Shown: positions 38,411-47,168, counted from the first letter of the stretch. The stretch: 64,000 nucleotides of DNA from Nitrosarchaeum koreense MY1 (GCF_000220175.1 NZ_AFPU01000001.1:62001-126000); one strand, 5' to 3'. Numbers and translations are program-made. The notes: generated from the sequence alone by a model not told the origin.

Positions 38411-39145
38411 TTGAAAACGACAGTAATAGCAGAGATTGGTTCTAACTGGGAAGGCAGTGTACCAAAGGGAATCAAAATTATAAAAGAATGTAAAAAGGCA
38501 GGAGCAGATGTAGTAAAGTTTCAGATGTGGCGTGCACGTGATTTGTATTCTCCAACTCATCCTCAGTGGAAAGTCATCAAAAAATCAGAACTAACATTTG
38601 ATAAAGTAAAAAAACTAAAAAAGGTAGCCGATTCAATCGGCATTGAATTTCTATGCAGTGCGTTTTATCCTGAAGCAATAAATTTTCTTGAAAAACTAGG
38701 TGTCAAACGGTACAAAGTTGCATCAAGAACATGCTTGTTCAAAGATCCATACTCAAAGGAAACGTTGAATCTTAAAGCATCAACCAAAAAACCAGTGATA
38801 ATCAGTATGGGGATGGGCGGTGATAAAAATCTAATAAAAAAAATATTTGGTAAAAACAAGATCACTTTCTGTTATTGCATCTCTGAATATCCTCTAGAGT
38901 TTAAGAAAATTAACTGGACAGATGCAATCAGATATGACGGATTTTCAGATCACACTATAGGGATTACGGCACCAATAGTGTATACTATTTTAAAGAAACA
39001 ACAAGGATCTAAGAACATACTTATTGAAAAACATGTCAAATCAAAAAATTCCAAAGGACCTGATGCAGAAACGTCAATTGATACACAAAAACTGGCAGAT
39101 CTGATTTCTCACATTAGGCTTATTGAAAAAGCAAATCTCAACTAA
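38411..39145 (+). CDS. Short NeuB-family synthase (SpsE/PseI-like), lacking SAF domain
   Basis: 244 residues, TTG start. A TIM-barrel with IAEIGSNWEG (7-16), VVKFQ (34-38), KVASRTCLF, FCYCISEYP, GFSDHTIG (177-184), and LIEKH with GPD (216-218). The metal-binding histidines of the family fall at H181 and H208. Two usual histidines are changed: the one in IAEIGxNHxG is W13, and the one in LHCxSxYP is Y155. The C-terminal SAF (antifreeze-like) domain of about 60-70 residues is missing, leaving about 100 residues less than usual. It should condense PEP with an aldose, but altered or lost activity is possible. Confidence 0.82.
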   Translation: MKTTVIAEIGSNWEGSVPKGIKIIKECKKAGADVVKFQMWRARDLYSPTHPQWKVIKKSELTFDKVKKLKKVADSIGIEFLCSAFYPEAINFLEKLGVKRYKVASRTCLFKDPYSKETLNLKASTKKPVIISMGMGGDKNLIKKIFGKNKITFCYCISEYPLEFKKINWTDAIRYDGFSDHTIGITAPIVYTILKKQQGSKNILIEKHVKSKNSKGPDAETSIDTQKLADLISHIRLIEKANLN

Positions 39146-39148
39146 ATT

Positions 39149-40231
39149 TCACACATTTTGATTTACTGTTCTGATAATTCTGTCAACTTCCGCATCTGAC
39201 AGATTTTGATGAATAGGTATTGAAACTATCCCCTTGCCCGCAGTTTCAGTAATAGGTAATGAAATATTTTTTTTATACAAAGACATCGTATGAACAGGTC
39301 TATAATGAATGCCTGTTTCTATTCCTGCGTTAAACATTTTTTCCATGAATTTTTTTCTGTTTTTCACCATTAACCAGTAAAGATGATAGCTACAATTTTC
39401 ATCAAAAGGCATTTTTCTTTCCAAGTTGATTTCTTTTGAATATCGTTTGGCTATTTGTCGTCTAGTTCTGTTCATGGCATCCAGTTTTTTCAGCTGAACC
39501 AAACCTATGGCTGCTGAAATCTCATTCATGTAATAATTCCATCCAACTTCCTTTACATCATATTCAAAATTATTTCTGTTTGTTATGCCACACCATCTAC
39601 GTGCCAGCAAAACATCTCTCATCTTTCGATGTTCTGAATTGATTGCAATTAATCCGCCAGTTGGCATTGCCAAATTCTTTACTGGATGGAAACTAAAACA
39701 TACTATATCTCCATGACTTCCAATCCTTTTGCCCATAAATTTGGCTCCAGATGCATGTGCAGCATCCTCAATCAATATGAGATCATTTTTCTTACACATT
39801 TGTTGAATCTTATCTAAATCGCATGGCATTCCTGCGTAATGAACAGGTAGAATTACCTTGGTTTTTTTGGTAATTAGCTTTTCAATATGATGAGGATCAA
39901 TACACATGGTATCATGTTTTACATCAGCAAATACTGGTTTTCCACCATTCAGAAGAATTGCATTTACAGTAGCAACAAACGTAAGTGATGGAACTATTAC
40001 CTCTTTTCCTTTTAGATCTATTAATGATAAAGCAAGATTCAGCGCAGCTGTCCCACTATTTACTGCAACACAATTATCTGAGTCAATAAATTTTCTAAAT
40101 GAATCTTCAAATTTTTTAACATGACCTATACCTGCACCAGATGCCCAGAAATGACTTTTTAGAACTTGCTGAGTAACCTGTTGCTCTTTAGTTCCAACTG
40201 ATGGATCAAATAGTTTGATTTTTTTAGCCAT
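39149..40231 (-). CDS. DegT/DnrJ/EryC1/StrS aminotransferase (PseC/SpsC-like)
   Basis: 360 residues from ATG 40231; a TTG at 40255 would add 8 lysine-rich residues. It has NSGTAALNLAL, LIEDAAHASGA (PLP aspartate) and SFHPVKNLAMPTGG with the Schiff-base lysine at about residue 185; the common GEGG after the lysine is PTGG. The family transaminates UDP-4-keto-6-deoxy-HexNAc. It sits directly after the cytidylyltransferase gene (8-base overlap) and near the 4,6-dehydratase, the PseB-PseC arrangement. Confidence 0.88.
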   Translation of the reverse strand: MAKKIKLFDPSVGTKEQQVTQQVLKSHFWASGAGIGHVKKFEDSFRKFIDSDNCVAVNSGTAALNLALSLIDLKGKEVIVPSLTFVATVNAILLNGGKPVFADVKHDTMCIDPHHIEKLITKKTKVILPVHYAGMPCDLDKIQQMCKKNDLILIEDAAHASGAKFMGKRIGSHGDIVCFSFHPVKNLAMPTGGLIAINSEHRKMRDVLLARRWCGITNRNNFEYDVKEVGWNYYMNEISAAIGLVQLKKLDAMNRTRRQIAKRYSKEINLERKMPFDENCSYHLYWLMVKNRKKFMEKMFNAGIETGIHYRPVHTMSLYKKNISLPITETAGKGIVSIPIHQNLSDAEVDRIIRTVNQNV

Positions 40232-41003
40232 GTTTGCTTTTCTCTTTTTTGACAAACTCTTTATCTTCTTTTAATGATTTCAAGTAGCCTTCATTTGGAT
40301 TATCATTTTTGTTCATATTAAACAAGGTTGGTTCCTCCGAGTACAAGTTCATTATATCCTTAAGGAGTATAGGTCTATTTTTGATGCGTTCCACAATTAT
40401 TTTTACTAGTTCTAAATCCTTTTCTCTGTCTACTTCCCATCTTAAATGTGAAAGATCCTTTGAACTGGTGACATTGAATATCTTAAACTCATCTTTATGA
40501 TTGTAAATGTAAGGCGTAACATGTTCCCGCTCTGATGGCAATTTTGCCATCTTCCAAGTTTTCTCTAACGCTTCAAAAGAAAACACTTCCACTTCTGTTC
40601 CATATGGAAAAGTATATGGAAGAAAATTTGAAACATAATCATATTTAGACTTTAAAAAAACTTTAATGACATCATCTACTATCTGAGGATCTATCAGTGG
40701 TTTATCTGATGGAATTCTAACAATTGTGGAAAATGCAAATTTTTTTGCACACTGATAATGCCTATCTAAAACATCTTTTTCAGAGCCTCTAAAACATTTG
40801 AATTCATTTTCTTGCGCAAATTTTGCAATTATGTTGTCTTCTTCAAGATCTGTTGTTGCAATTACAATGTCATCTAGTAATTCAGAGTGTTGAAGCTGAC
40901 TTACAACATAGTGAAGAATAGTGTTTTTTTTGTCTAGTAATTTCATTGCTTTACCAGGTAATCGTGAAGAGCCAGTTCTTGCTTGAATTATACATCCAAT
41001 CAT
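40224..41003 (-). CDS. SpsF-like cytidylyltransferase
   Basis: 259 residues. IIQARTGSSRLPGKAM at the N-terminus is the CTP-binding signature, then DDIVIATTDLEEDN, FRGSEKDVLDRHYQ, IPSDKPLIDP with the metal aspartate, and LRWEVDREKDLELV. This family takes the place of NeuA/PseF in many clusters and should activate the sugar acid made by the NeuB-family protein as CMP-sugar. The last 40 residues are charged and not conserved-looking. Confidence 0.86.
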   Translation of the reverse strand: MIGCIIQARTGSSRLPGKAMKLLDKKNTILHYVVSQLQHSELLDDIVIATTDLEEDNIIAKFAQENEFKCFRGSEKDVLDRHYQCAKKFAFSTIVRIPSDKPLIDPQIVDDVIKVFLKSKYDYVSNFLPYTFPYGTEVEVFSFEALEKTWKMAKLPSEREHVTPYIYNHKDEFKIFNVTSSKDLSHLRWEVDREKDLELVKIIVERIKNRPILLKDIMNLYSEEPTLFNMNKNDNPNEGYLKSLKEDKEFVKKEKSKHG

Positions 41004-41047
41004 GTTGTAATCAGCATATTTTTTTGAAAACTGGGGAGATGTTTCAT

Positions 41048-42049
41048 TTAAAGTAAATCAGATTTTCCAATAAGTTCTTTTAATGTGTCTTTTTTAATCA
41101 GTTCCACTTTATCTGATGAGTATGATTCAGTCAATGCAGTTCTTTTCATATTCGGATATTTTTGCCTAATTTCATCATCAGAAAGTGAACGCTGAAGTAT
41201 CATGTATCTTGTATTGCCTTCCAAAGTATTTCGAAGTTCATCTGCGTTTATCAATGTCTCATGGTATTTTTCTCCCTGTCTTACAGGTATTTTTTCTTCG
41301 CCTGTATTTCCAAGTAGTTCTTGTAATGATTCTTTGACTGTTTCAATTGTATATGCTTTTAATTTTGGCACAAAAATTTCTGAACCTTTTCCTGCAAATG
41401 TGGAAGATAAAATAAAATCCAGGGCCTCCTCCATAGTGATACTGAATCGTGTCATCTCTGGACTTGTAATGGTAAGTTTTTGTTTTGATTTTATCTGTTG
41501 AATAAACTTGGGAATAACCGAACCACTACTTCCTAAAACATTGCCATATCTCAGAGCTATGAATTTTGTCTTGTGACGTTTTTTATCCAAGTAATTACTT
41601 GCTGTAACAAATAATTTCTCCATTAGTAGCTTTGTTGCCCCGTATGTGTTTAGAGGCGATACAGCCTTGTCAGTACCTACCCCTACTGCAATCTCTACAT
41701 CTTCATGAAGACATGCCTCAATGACATTGCGAGATCCTATGACATTTGTATTGATTGCTTCAAATGGATTGTATTCAACCACTGGTACATGTTTTAGCGC
41801 AGCTGCATGAAATACAATATCTATATCTTCTAATGCTCTCTGTAATCTCGGAGCATCTCTAATATCTCCAATCAAATATCTTAGCCTATCATCATTTAAC
41901 TCTGATTGCATCATAACCTGTTTGTTTTCATTTCTACTAAAAATGCGGATAACATCAACTTCTGATTTTAACAGTCTTTTTGTTAAAGCCTGTCCCAAAG
42001 AACCAGTTCCACCTGTGATGAGAATTTTCTTGCCCTTTAGTTCATTCAT
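41048..42049 (-). CDS. UDP-GlcNAc 4,6-dehydratase (PseB/CapE/FlaA1-like)
   Basis: 333 residues. ITGGTGSLGQALTKRL binds NADP. HAAALKHVPVVEYNPFEAI and GVGTDKAVSPLNTYGATK contain the family active site: the TDKA aspartate-lysine pair and the YGATK lysine, with tyrosine shift as in FlaA1. RYGNVLGSSGSV and MTRFSITMEEA follow. It makes UDP-4-keto-6-deoxy-HexNAc, the first step toward pseudaminic-type sugars or UDP-6-deoxy-HexNAc. First gene of the minus-strand set 41048-40224-39149. Confidence 0.9.
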   Translation of the reverse strand: MNELKGKKILITGGTGSLGQALTKRLLKSEVDVIRIFSRNENKQVMMQSELNDDRLRYLIGDIRDAPRLQRALEDIDIVFHAAALKHVPVVEYNPFEAINTNVIGSRNVIEACLHEDVEIAVGVGTDKAVSPLNTYGATKLLMEKLFVTASNYLDKKRHKTKFIALRYGNVLGSSGSVIPKFIQQIKSKQKLTITSPEMTRFSITMEEALDFILSSTFAGKGSEIFVPKLKAYTIETVKESLQELLGNTGEEKIPVRQGEKYHETLINADELRNTLEGNTRYMILQRSLSDDEIRQKYPNMKRTALTESYSSDKVELIKKDTLKELIGKSDLL

Positions 42050-42237
42050 AATGAATTTGTGGAAAACTTGTGTTAAATAATCTTACCTTCTACACAATAG
42101 TCTTGTGAACATGTCTCATATTCTATCACAGAAAGCATTTACAAATTGCATCTGGTCTACATACTGCAACAAAAGTAATGTGATTTACGTTGTTTAAAAA
42201 ATGAAAAAGTTAAAAGATTCAAATAAATTTACTCTGT

Positions 42238-42387
42238 ATGTCAAAAGAAGAGCATAACAAAATGACCATGATAGAGAATTTGGTATGGGAAGCAGCTAAG
42301 ATAATGTTTCCAAATTCATACATTGATCCAAAAAGAATCACAAAAGCAAAGGAAAATTTACTAGAATCTCTTATGAAAAATAATTGA
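42238..42387 (+). CDS. 49-residue ORF leading the ebo-like cluster
   Basis: ATG at 42238 and TGA at 42385-42387 enclose 49 codons: a charged, helical peptide (begins MSKEEHNKMTM, ends ESLMKNN) with Trp and Pro residues in the middle. Its stop overlaps the TTG start of the next gene (TTGA). An AT-rich element (GTTAAAAG, about 42209-42216) lies about 26 bases before the ATG. The overlap and promoter spacing are the arguments for it being real. It does not look like EboA, which is far longer. Confidence 0.5.
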   Translation: MSKEEHNKMTMIENLVWEAAKIMFPNSYIDPKRITKAKENLLESLMKNN

Positions 42388-43223
42388 AGACTGGGTTTAG
42401 TACAAACGCATTTACTGAAAAATCGTTGTTACATGGTATAGATACCATATCTGATATTGGGTATGATGGAGTAGAACTAGTTCTTGACACACCTCACGCT
42501 TTCTTACCATTAAATGAAAAATATTTGTCTGAAATAAAAAACTGCATTAAAAAAAATAAAATTGAAATAGCAAACCTAAATGCCAATACTGTGGTAGGCT
42601 GGTATGACAACAATACTGTAATAGAAAAATTTGAACCGTCACTTTCAAACAAAAATGAAAAACTCAGACAATGGCGATTAAACTATACTAAAAAGGCAAT
42701 CGAATTAGCTGACGAACTAGAATCTCCTAGCATATGCCTCACTTCGGGAATTTCAACTAAATCCGAAAAACAAACTTGTCTGCGTACTTTTAAAAAATCT
42801 TTAACTGAACTTGCATCATTTGCAGAGACAAAAAATATCTCAATAGCAATAGAATACGAACCAGGATTGTTAATTGAGAACTCAGACGATGTATATCATG
42901 TTATTTCTCAGTTCAATAACGTTGGATTAAATCTTGATGTGTGCCACGCAGCTGTTTTAGGCGAGGACATATCTAAAATTATTAAAAAATTTCGGAAAAA
43001 AATCATTCATACTCACATAAGTGACTGCAAAAACAATATTCACTTTCATTTAATTCCAGGTTTGGGCAGCATTGATTTTTCTGCCATGTACAGATCACTA
43101 AAAGAAATCAATTATGAGGGATCTCTTACAGCAGAACTTTACACATATTCAAAAAATCCAGAGTATGCCGCAAAGATTACTTTTACATACCTAAAGAATT
43201 TGATGTTAAATCATGTTTATTGA
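42384..43223 (+). CDS. Sugar-phosphate isomerase/epimerase-like TIM barrel (first copy)
   Basis: 279 residues, TTG start overlapping the preceding small ORF. AP-endonuclease-2/xylose-isomerase-like fold: FSTNAF, GYDGVELVLDTPHAF, metal glutamate in IAIEYEPGLLIE, LNLDVCHA, HTHISDC and TAELYTY. It is paralogous to the gene at 44017 (same FSTNA and DTPHAF blocks). The next gene starts 11 bases before its stop. EboE of bacterial ebo clusters belongs to the same superfamily but is longer, so this is an EboE-like assignment by fold and context only. Confidence 0.82.
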   Translation: MKTGFSTNAFTEKSLLHGIDTISDIGYDGVELVLDTPHAFLPLNEKYLSEIKNCIKKNKIEIANLNANTVVGWYDNNTVIEKFEPSLSNKNEKLRQWRLNYTKKAIELADELESPSICLTSGISTKSEKQTCLRTFKKSLTELASFAETKNISIAIEYEPGLLIENSDDVYHVISQFNNVGLNLDVCHAAVLGEDISKIIKKFRKKIIHTHISDCKNNIHFHLIPGLGSIDFSAMYRSLKEINYEGSLTAELYTYSKNPEYAAKITFTYLKNLMLNHVY

Positions 43224-44007
43224 TCCACATGTTCACATGTATTCTAGAACAACAGATGATTATGAAAAAATGATTCTATCTGGGATTAAGACTGTTATCG
43301 AACCTTCATTTTGGCTTGGGCAAGCACGTACTTCATCAAAAACCCTGATTGATTATTGGGAGTATCTGATAAATTTTGAACGAGCGAGAGCTAGAGAATT
43401 TGGTATAAATCATTATTGTGCCATTTCTGTAAACCCAAAAGAGGCCAATAACTCACAACTTGCAAATGAATCATTAGATGTTATGGCTAACTATCTTAGT
43501 AAAGAAGGGGTTGTAGCAGTTGGTGAGATAGGATTTGATATGATTACTAAGGAAGAAGAAAAAGTGTTTGCGCGACAATTGGTAATGGCTGAAGAGCTTA
43601 AAATGCCAGTTATTATTCATACCCCACATATCAACAAAGTGGAAGGGATAAAAAAAACATTTGATATTATAAAAAATTGCAATGCCACAAAATCAAGAAT
43701 TATTATTGATCATAACACTGAAGAGACAATCGAACTTTCTTTGTCTTATGATGTGATTGCAGGAATTACTGTCTACCCATATACCAAAGTGAGCTCCATA
43801 AGAGCAGTTAATATGTTAAAAAAATATGGTACAGATAGGATTTTGATCAACAGCTCTGCAGATTGGGGAGTATCTGATCCTCTAAGTGTGCCTAAAACTG
43901 CAATCCAAATGGAAAAAGACGGTTTTAGTAAAAACGAGATTGAGCAATTACTTTTTCATAACCCAAATAATTTTTTTAAACAATCAAAAAATTATGTTCC
44001 ATTATAG
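43213..44007 (+). CDS. eboB: TatD-like metal-dependent hydrolase, EboB-like
   Basis: 264 residues. Metal ligands are visible: HVH at residues 6-8, glutamate in AVGEIGFD, VIIHTPHINK, IIIDHNTEE and the aspartate in NSSADWG. The blocks SRTTDDYEKM, IEPSFWLGQARTS and HYCAISVNPKEAN agree with my recollection of EboB proteins rather than general TatD DNases. Predicted amidohydrolase of unknown substrate. Flanked by two TIM-barrel isomerases and transcribed with them. Confidence 0.85.
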   Translation: MFIDPHVHMYSRTTDDYEKMILSGIKTVIEPSFWLGQARTSSKTLIDYWEYLINFERARAREFGINHYCAISVNPKEANNSQLANESLDVMANYLSKEGVVAVGEIGFDMITKEEEKVFARQLVMAEELKMPVIIHTPHINKVEGIKKTFDIIKNCNATKSRIIIDHNTEETIELSLSYDVIAGITVYPYTKVSSIRAVNMLKKYGTDRILINSSADWGVSDPLSVPKTAIQMEKDGFSKNEIEQLLFHNPNNFFKQSKNYVPL

Positions 44008-44016
44008 ATTAATTGC

Positions 44017-44841
44017 ATGAAATTATCCTTTAGCACAAATGCATATCGAAATTATTCCATTGAAGATAGTATTCGTTCAATTTCTTCTGTAGGATATGAT
44101 GCAATTGAATTGATGTGTGATACACCACATGCATTTCCTCCACTGTCTGCTGAAAAAATAGATTCAATTAAAAAAATACTGCAAGAAAATCAAATGAAGA
44201 TTTCTAATCTAAATGGATTTATGATGTGTGCCGTAAATGACTTTCATCATCCATCATGGATCGAAAAAAATCAAAAAGAACGTAATATTCGAATACAACA
44301 TACCAAATATTGCATTGAATTAGCCTCAAAACTTGGCGTAAAAACAGTTTCTACAGAGCCTGGGGGGCCACTTTTGGGATTATCTGAAAAAGAAGGGCTA
44401 GAATTATTTTATGATGGCTTAAATGAAGTCATTCCTGTAGCAGAAAAAAACAATGTAAAACTTTTGATTGAACCTGAACCTGGATTGTTAATAGAAAATT
44501 CATCACAATTTCTAAATTTTATGTCTCGCTTTAATACTAAATACATTGGTCTAAATTTTGATGTAGGTCATTTTTTTTGTGTAGGTGAAAGACCAGATAA
44601 ATTAATTAAAACACTTGCAGATTTCATATCTCACATTCATCTAGAAGACATTGCAGAATCACGAGAACACAAACATCTGATCCCTGGTCATGGCGTAATT
44701 GATCTCAAAAAGGTTTTTGATGCAATTAGTGATATTAATTATAAAAATTACATTACAATCGAATTATACCCTTATCTAGATAATCCAGAAAACGCTGCTA
44801 AAGAGGCAATGCAGTTTATACATTCTCTTAATCTGAAATGA
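44017..44841 (+). CDS. Sugar-phosphate isomerase/epimerase-like TIM barrel (second copy)
   Basis: 274 residues. FSTNAYR, GYDAIELMCDTPHAFPPL, LLIEPEPGLLIE, LNFDVGHFFCVGE, SHIHLEDIAE, HLIPGHGVID and ITIELYPY give a full set of acidic and histidine metal ligands. More complete than the first copy, whose H-rich segment differs (NIHFHLIPG). The stop overlaps the start of the UbiA-like gene (ATGA). Duplication of this enzyme inside one cluster suggests two successive isomerisations or a heteromer; both are inference. Confidence 0.84.
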   Translation: MKLSFSTNAYRNYSIEDSIRSISSVGYDAIELMCDTPHAFPPLSAEKIDSIKKILQENQMKISNLNGFMMCAVNDFHHPSWIEKNQKERNIRIQHTKYCIELASKLGVKTVSTEPGGPLLGLSEKEGLELFYDGLNEVIPVAEKNNVKLLIEPEPGLLIENSSQFLNFMSRFNTKYIGLNFDVGHFFCVGERPDKLIKTLADFISHIHLEDIAESREHKHLIPGHGVIDLKKVFDAISDINYKNYITIELYPYLDNPENAAKEAMQFIHSLNLK

Positions 44842-45692
44842 TGAAATCATATTTTCAGCTAGTGCGCTTTCCAGGTATTTTTACTGCTTTTTCAAATATT
44901 CTTTTAGGTTTTTTTATATATTCAGAATTTGTTGTAGATTGGTTTAATCTATTTCCACTTCTTGCAGCTTCAGGTTTTTTATTTTTAGCTGGAATGACGC
45001 TAAATGATTATTTTGATTACAATATAGATAAAAATGAACGACCAAACAGGCCTCTTCCCTCAGGAAAAATATCAAGAAAAGTAGCACTGTGTCTTGGCAT
45101 TACATTGTTTGTTGCCGCAAACATTTCTGCATCTTTTGTTGGATTTCAAGCAGTAATGATATCTGTCATTATGACAATTCTCATCTTGGCATATGACATA
45201 AAACTAAAAAATATTAAAACCATTGGAATTTTAAATCTCTCATCCATACGATTTCTGAATGTTATTTTAGGTTCCAGTATAGTCCTTTTTAATTTTGACA
45301 TTATCTGGATATCAATCCCAATTGCAATTTTTGTAGCAGGAATTAGCATTCTTGCAAAAACTGAGAGTTCCATTTATCTAAGAAAAGTAAAAATCACTAA
45401 TCTGATCTTTGTTTTATTTACCATATCTTATGTTGTCGTTTTAATCCATGACAAGGGATCTATTCATTGGCTAATTCTTGGAATGTTTGTTGTAGTTAAT
45501 TATTTACCTTGGATGGTCATCAAAGAAAAATCTTCCATGACCACGCAAAAAATAGTGACGATTCAACTACTTTCAATCCCTATTTTAGATGCAATTTTAG
45601 TTATGGCTTTTTCTAATGTTATTTTTGCAGTAGTGACGCTGTCTATGATATTTCCGGCATATGTTGCTTTACGAAAATTATACTTGACATAA
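44838..45692 (+). CDS. eboC: UbiA-superfamily membrane prenyltransferase, EboC-like
   Basis: 284 residues, about eight TM helices. First aspartate-rich motif NDYFDYNIDKNERPNRPLPS (residues 56-75) keeps the N-D-x-x-D-x-x-x-D of UbiA enzymes; the second (AYDIKLKN) is short, with one aspartate followed by lysines. It should bind a polyprenyl diphosphate and an acceptor inside the membrane. Its position between an isomerase and the phosphodiesterase is that of EboC. Not a housekeeping menaquinone or heme enzyme by context. Confidence 0.82.
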   Translation: MMKSYFQLVRFPGIFTAFSNILLGFFIYSEFVVDWFNLFPLLAASGFLFLAGMTLNDYFDYNIDKNERPNRPLPSGKISRKVALCLGITLFVAANISASFVGFQAVMISVIMTILILAYDIKLKNIKTIGILNLSSIRFLNVILGSSIVLFNFDIIWISIPIAIFVAGISILAKTESSIYLRKVKITNLIFVLFTISYVVVLIHDKGSIHWLILGMFVVVNYLPWMVIKEKSSMTTQKIVTIQLLSIPILDAILVMAFSNVIFAVVTLSMIFPAYVALRKLYLT

Positions 45693-45710
45693 ATTAGTAT
45701 GAATGGTTTA

Positions 45711-45718
45711 TTTTTAAG
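45711..45718 (+). promoter_or_regulatory. TATA box before the EboF-like gene
   Basis: TTTTTAAG is centred 27 bases before the ATG at 45742, in the only real gap (49 bases) inside the cluster. It may give a second, leaderless transcript for this gene. Confidence 0.5.
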
Positions 45719-45741
45719 TTAGAAATATTCTGAATAACTAA

Positions 45742-47091
45742 ATGAAAAAATTAATTGTGATTAATGTTGTAGGATTAACAAAAAATTCAATTAATGATAC
45801 TTTGCTTCCTAACCTGTCAAAAATTTTTACTGATGGGTTTTGTTCTTCAATGATTCCTTCTTTTCCTGCAGTAACATGCAGTGTCCAGTCTTCAATTACT
45901 TCAGGATACTATCCGGCAGATCATGGTATCATTTCAAATGGTTTCTATGATCGAGATACAAAACAAGTTTCGTTCTGGGAGCAGTATGACAGTTTAGTTC
46001 AAAAGCCAAGAATCTGGGATATTTTAAAGAAGGCAAATCCCAAATTAAAAACAGCTGTGCTTTTCTGGCAAAATTCTCTTTACACAAATTCTGACTTTAT
46101 TATTACTCCCAAGCCAATTCATCTTGAAGACAAAACTGTAATGTGGTGCTATTCAAAACCTCTCAATTACTATGAGGAAGTTGCTCAACATCTAGGTGAA
46201 TTTGATCTCAAATGGTATTGGGGACCATTTACATCCATCAAGTCTAGTCAGTGGATAATTAATGCATCAACGTATACGATAAAAAAACATAGACCTGATC
46301 TAGTCCTTGTATATCTACCTCATTTGGATTATTCTGCACAAAAATATGGACCTCAAAGTAATGAATTCAAACAGAGTTTAATTGAGATTGATAACATGAT
46401 TGGGGATTTGATAGGTTTTCTTGATGCCAATGAGTTTGGCAATGAATATGAGATAATGATTCACTCTGAATATGGATTTAATGAGGTGAATCACTCTTTG
46501 TCCCCAAACATACTTTTACGTCAAAATGGATTGCTTTCCACTCGAAATATACTTGGAAAAGAATACATTGATTTTGAAAACAGTAATGCATTTGCAATGG
46601 TTGATCATCAGATAGCACATATTTTTATAAAACCTGGCTATGATGATGCCGTTACTTCAATTTTCAAAAAAGAAAAAAGTATTGCAAGAATTCTTGATAA
46701 AGAATCTCAAATAAAATTAAACATAAATCACACAAGAAGTGGCGAGTTGATTTTATACGCAAAGGATGATTGTTGGTTCAATTATTATTGGTGGGAAGAT
46801 GAAAATCTTGCACCCTCATTTACTTTTAATGTTGATATCCATCGAAAACCTGGATATGACCCGCTTGAATTGTTTCTTGATCCAATAACTAAAAGAATTT
46901 CTCATGACACTTCATTGATCAAAGGTTCTCATGGTGTGTTTGATGGTGAAAATACTGACGCTTTACCTATATTTGGAATGTCTATTAAACCAAAGAAAGA
47001 AACTAATATTATAGATATCTCTCAAATAGCGCCAACCATATTGAAATTCTTCAACTGTACTTACAATCTTCCAAATGATTCAATCTTGTAA
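45742..47091 (+). CDS. eboF: Alkaline-phosphatase-superfamily phosphodiesterase, EboF-like
   Basis: 449 residues, no signal peptide. Nucleotide pyrophosphatase/phosphodiesterase fold with the nucleophile threonine in FPAVTCSVQSS, GYYPADHGIISNGFYDRDT, metal ligands in YLPHLDYSAQKYGP, and IHSEYGF where most members have a Ser-Asp-His-Gly block. A C-terminal GSHGVFDGENTDALPIFGM completes the zinc site. Start (LIVINVVGLT) and the NGFYDRDTKQV region agree with EboF. It likely cleaves a phosphodiester or nucleotide from a pathway intermediate. Confidence 0.84.
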   Translation: MKKLIVINVVGLTKNSINDTLLPNLSKIFTDGFCSSMIPSFPAVTCSVQSSITSGYYPADHGIISNGFYDRDTKQVSFWEQYDSLVQKPRIWDILKKANPKLKTAVLFWQNSLYTNSDFIITPKPIHLEDKTVMWCYSKPLNYYEEVAQHLGEFDLKWYWGPFTSIKSSQWIINASTYTIKKHRPDLVLVYLPHLDYSAQKYGPQSNEFKQSLIEIDNMIGDLIGFLDANEFGNEYEIMIHSEYGFNEVNHSLSPNILLRQNGLLSTRNILGKEYIDFENSNAFAMVDHQIAHIFIKPGYDDAVTSIFKKEKSIARILDKESQIKLNINHTRSGELILYAKDDCWFNYYWWEDENLAPSFTFNVDIHRKPGYDPLELFLDPITKRISHDTSLIKGSHGVFDGENTDALPIFGMSIKPKKETNIIDISQIAPTILKFFNCTYNLPNDSIL

Positions 47092-47168
47092 TGATCTTTT
47101 TTAAAAAACATGATCATTTATCCAGTTCCAAAAATATTTAGAATCTCATATAGAATAAATTCTATAAA

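Noticed and set aside
42238-42387. Small ORF as EboA
   Set aside because: EboA proteins are several times longer and no similarity is apparent.
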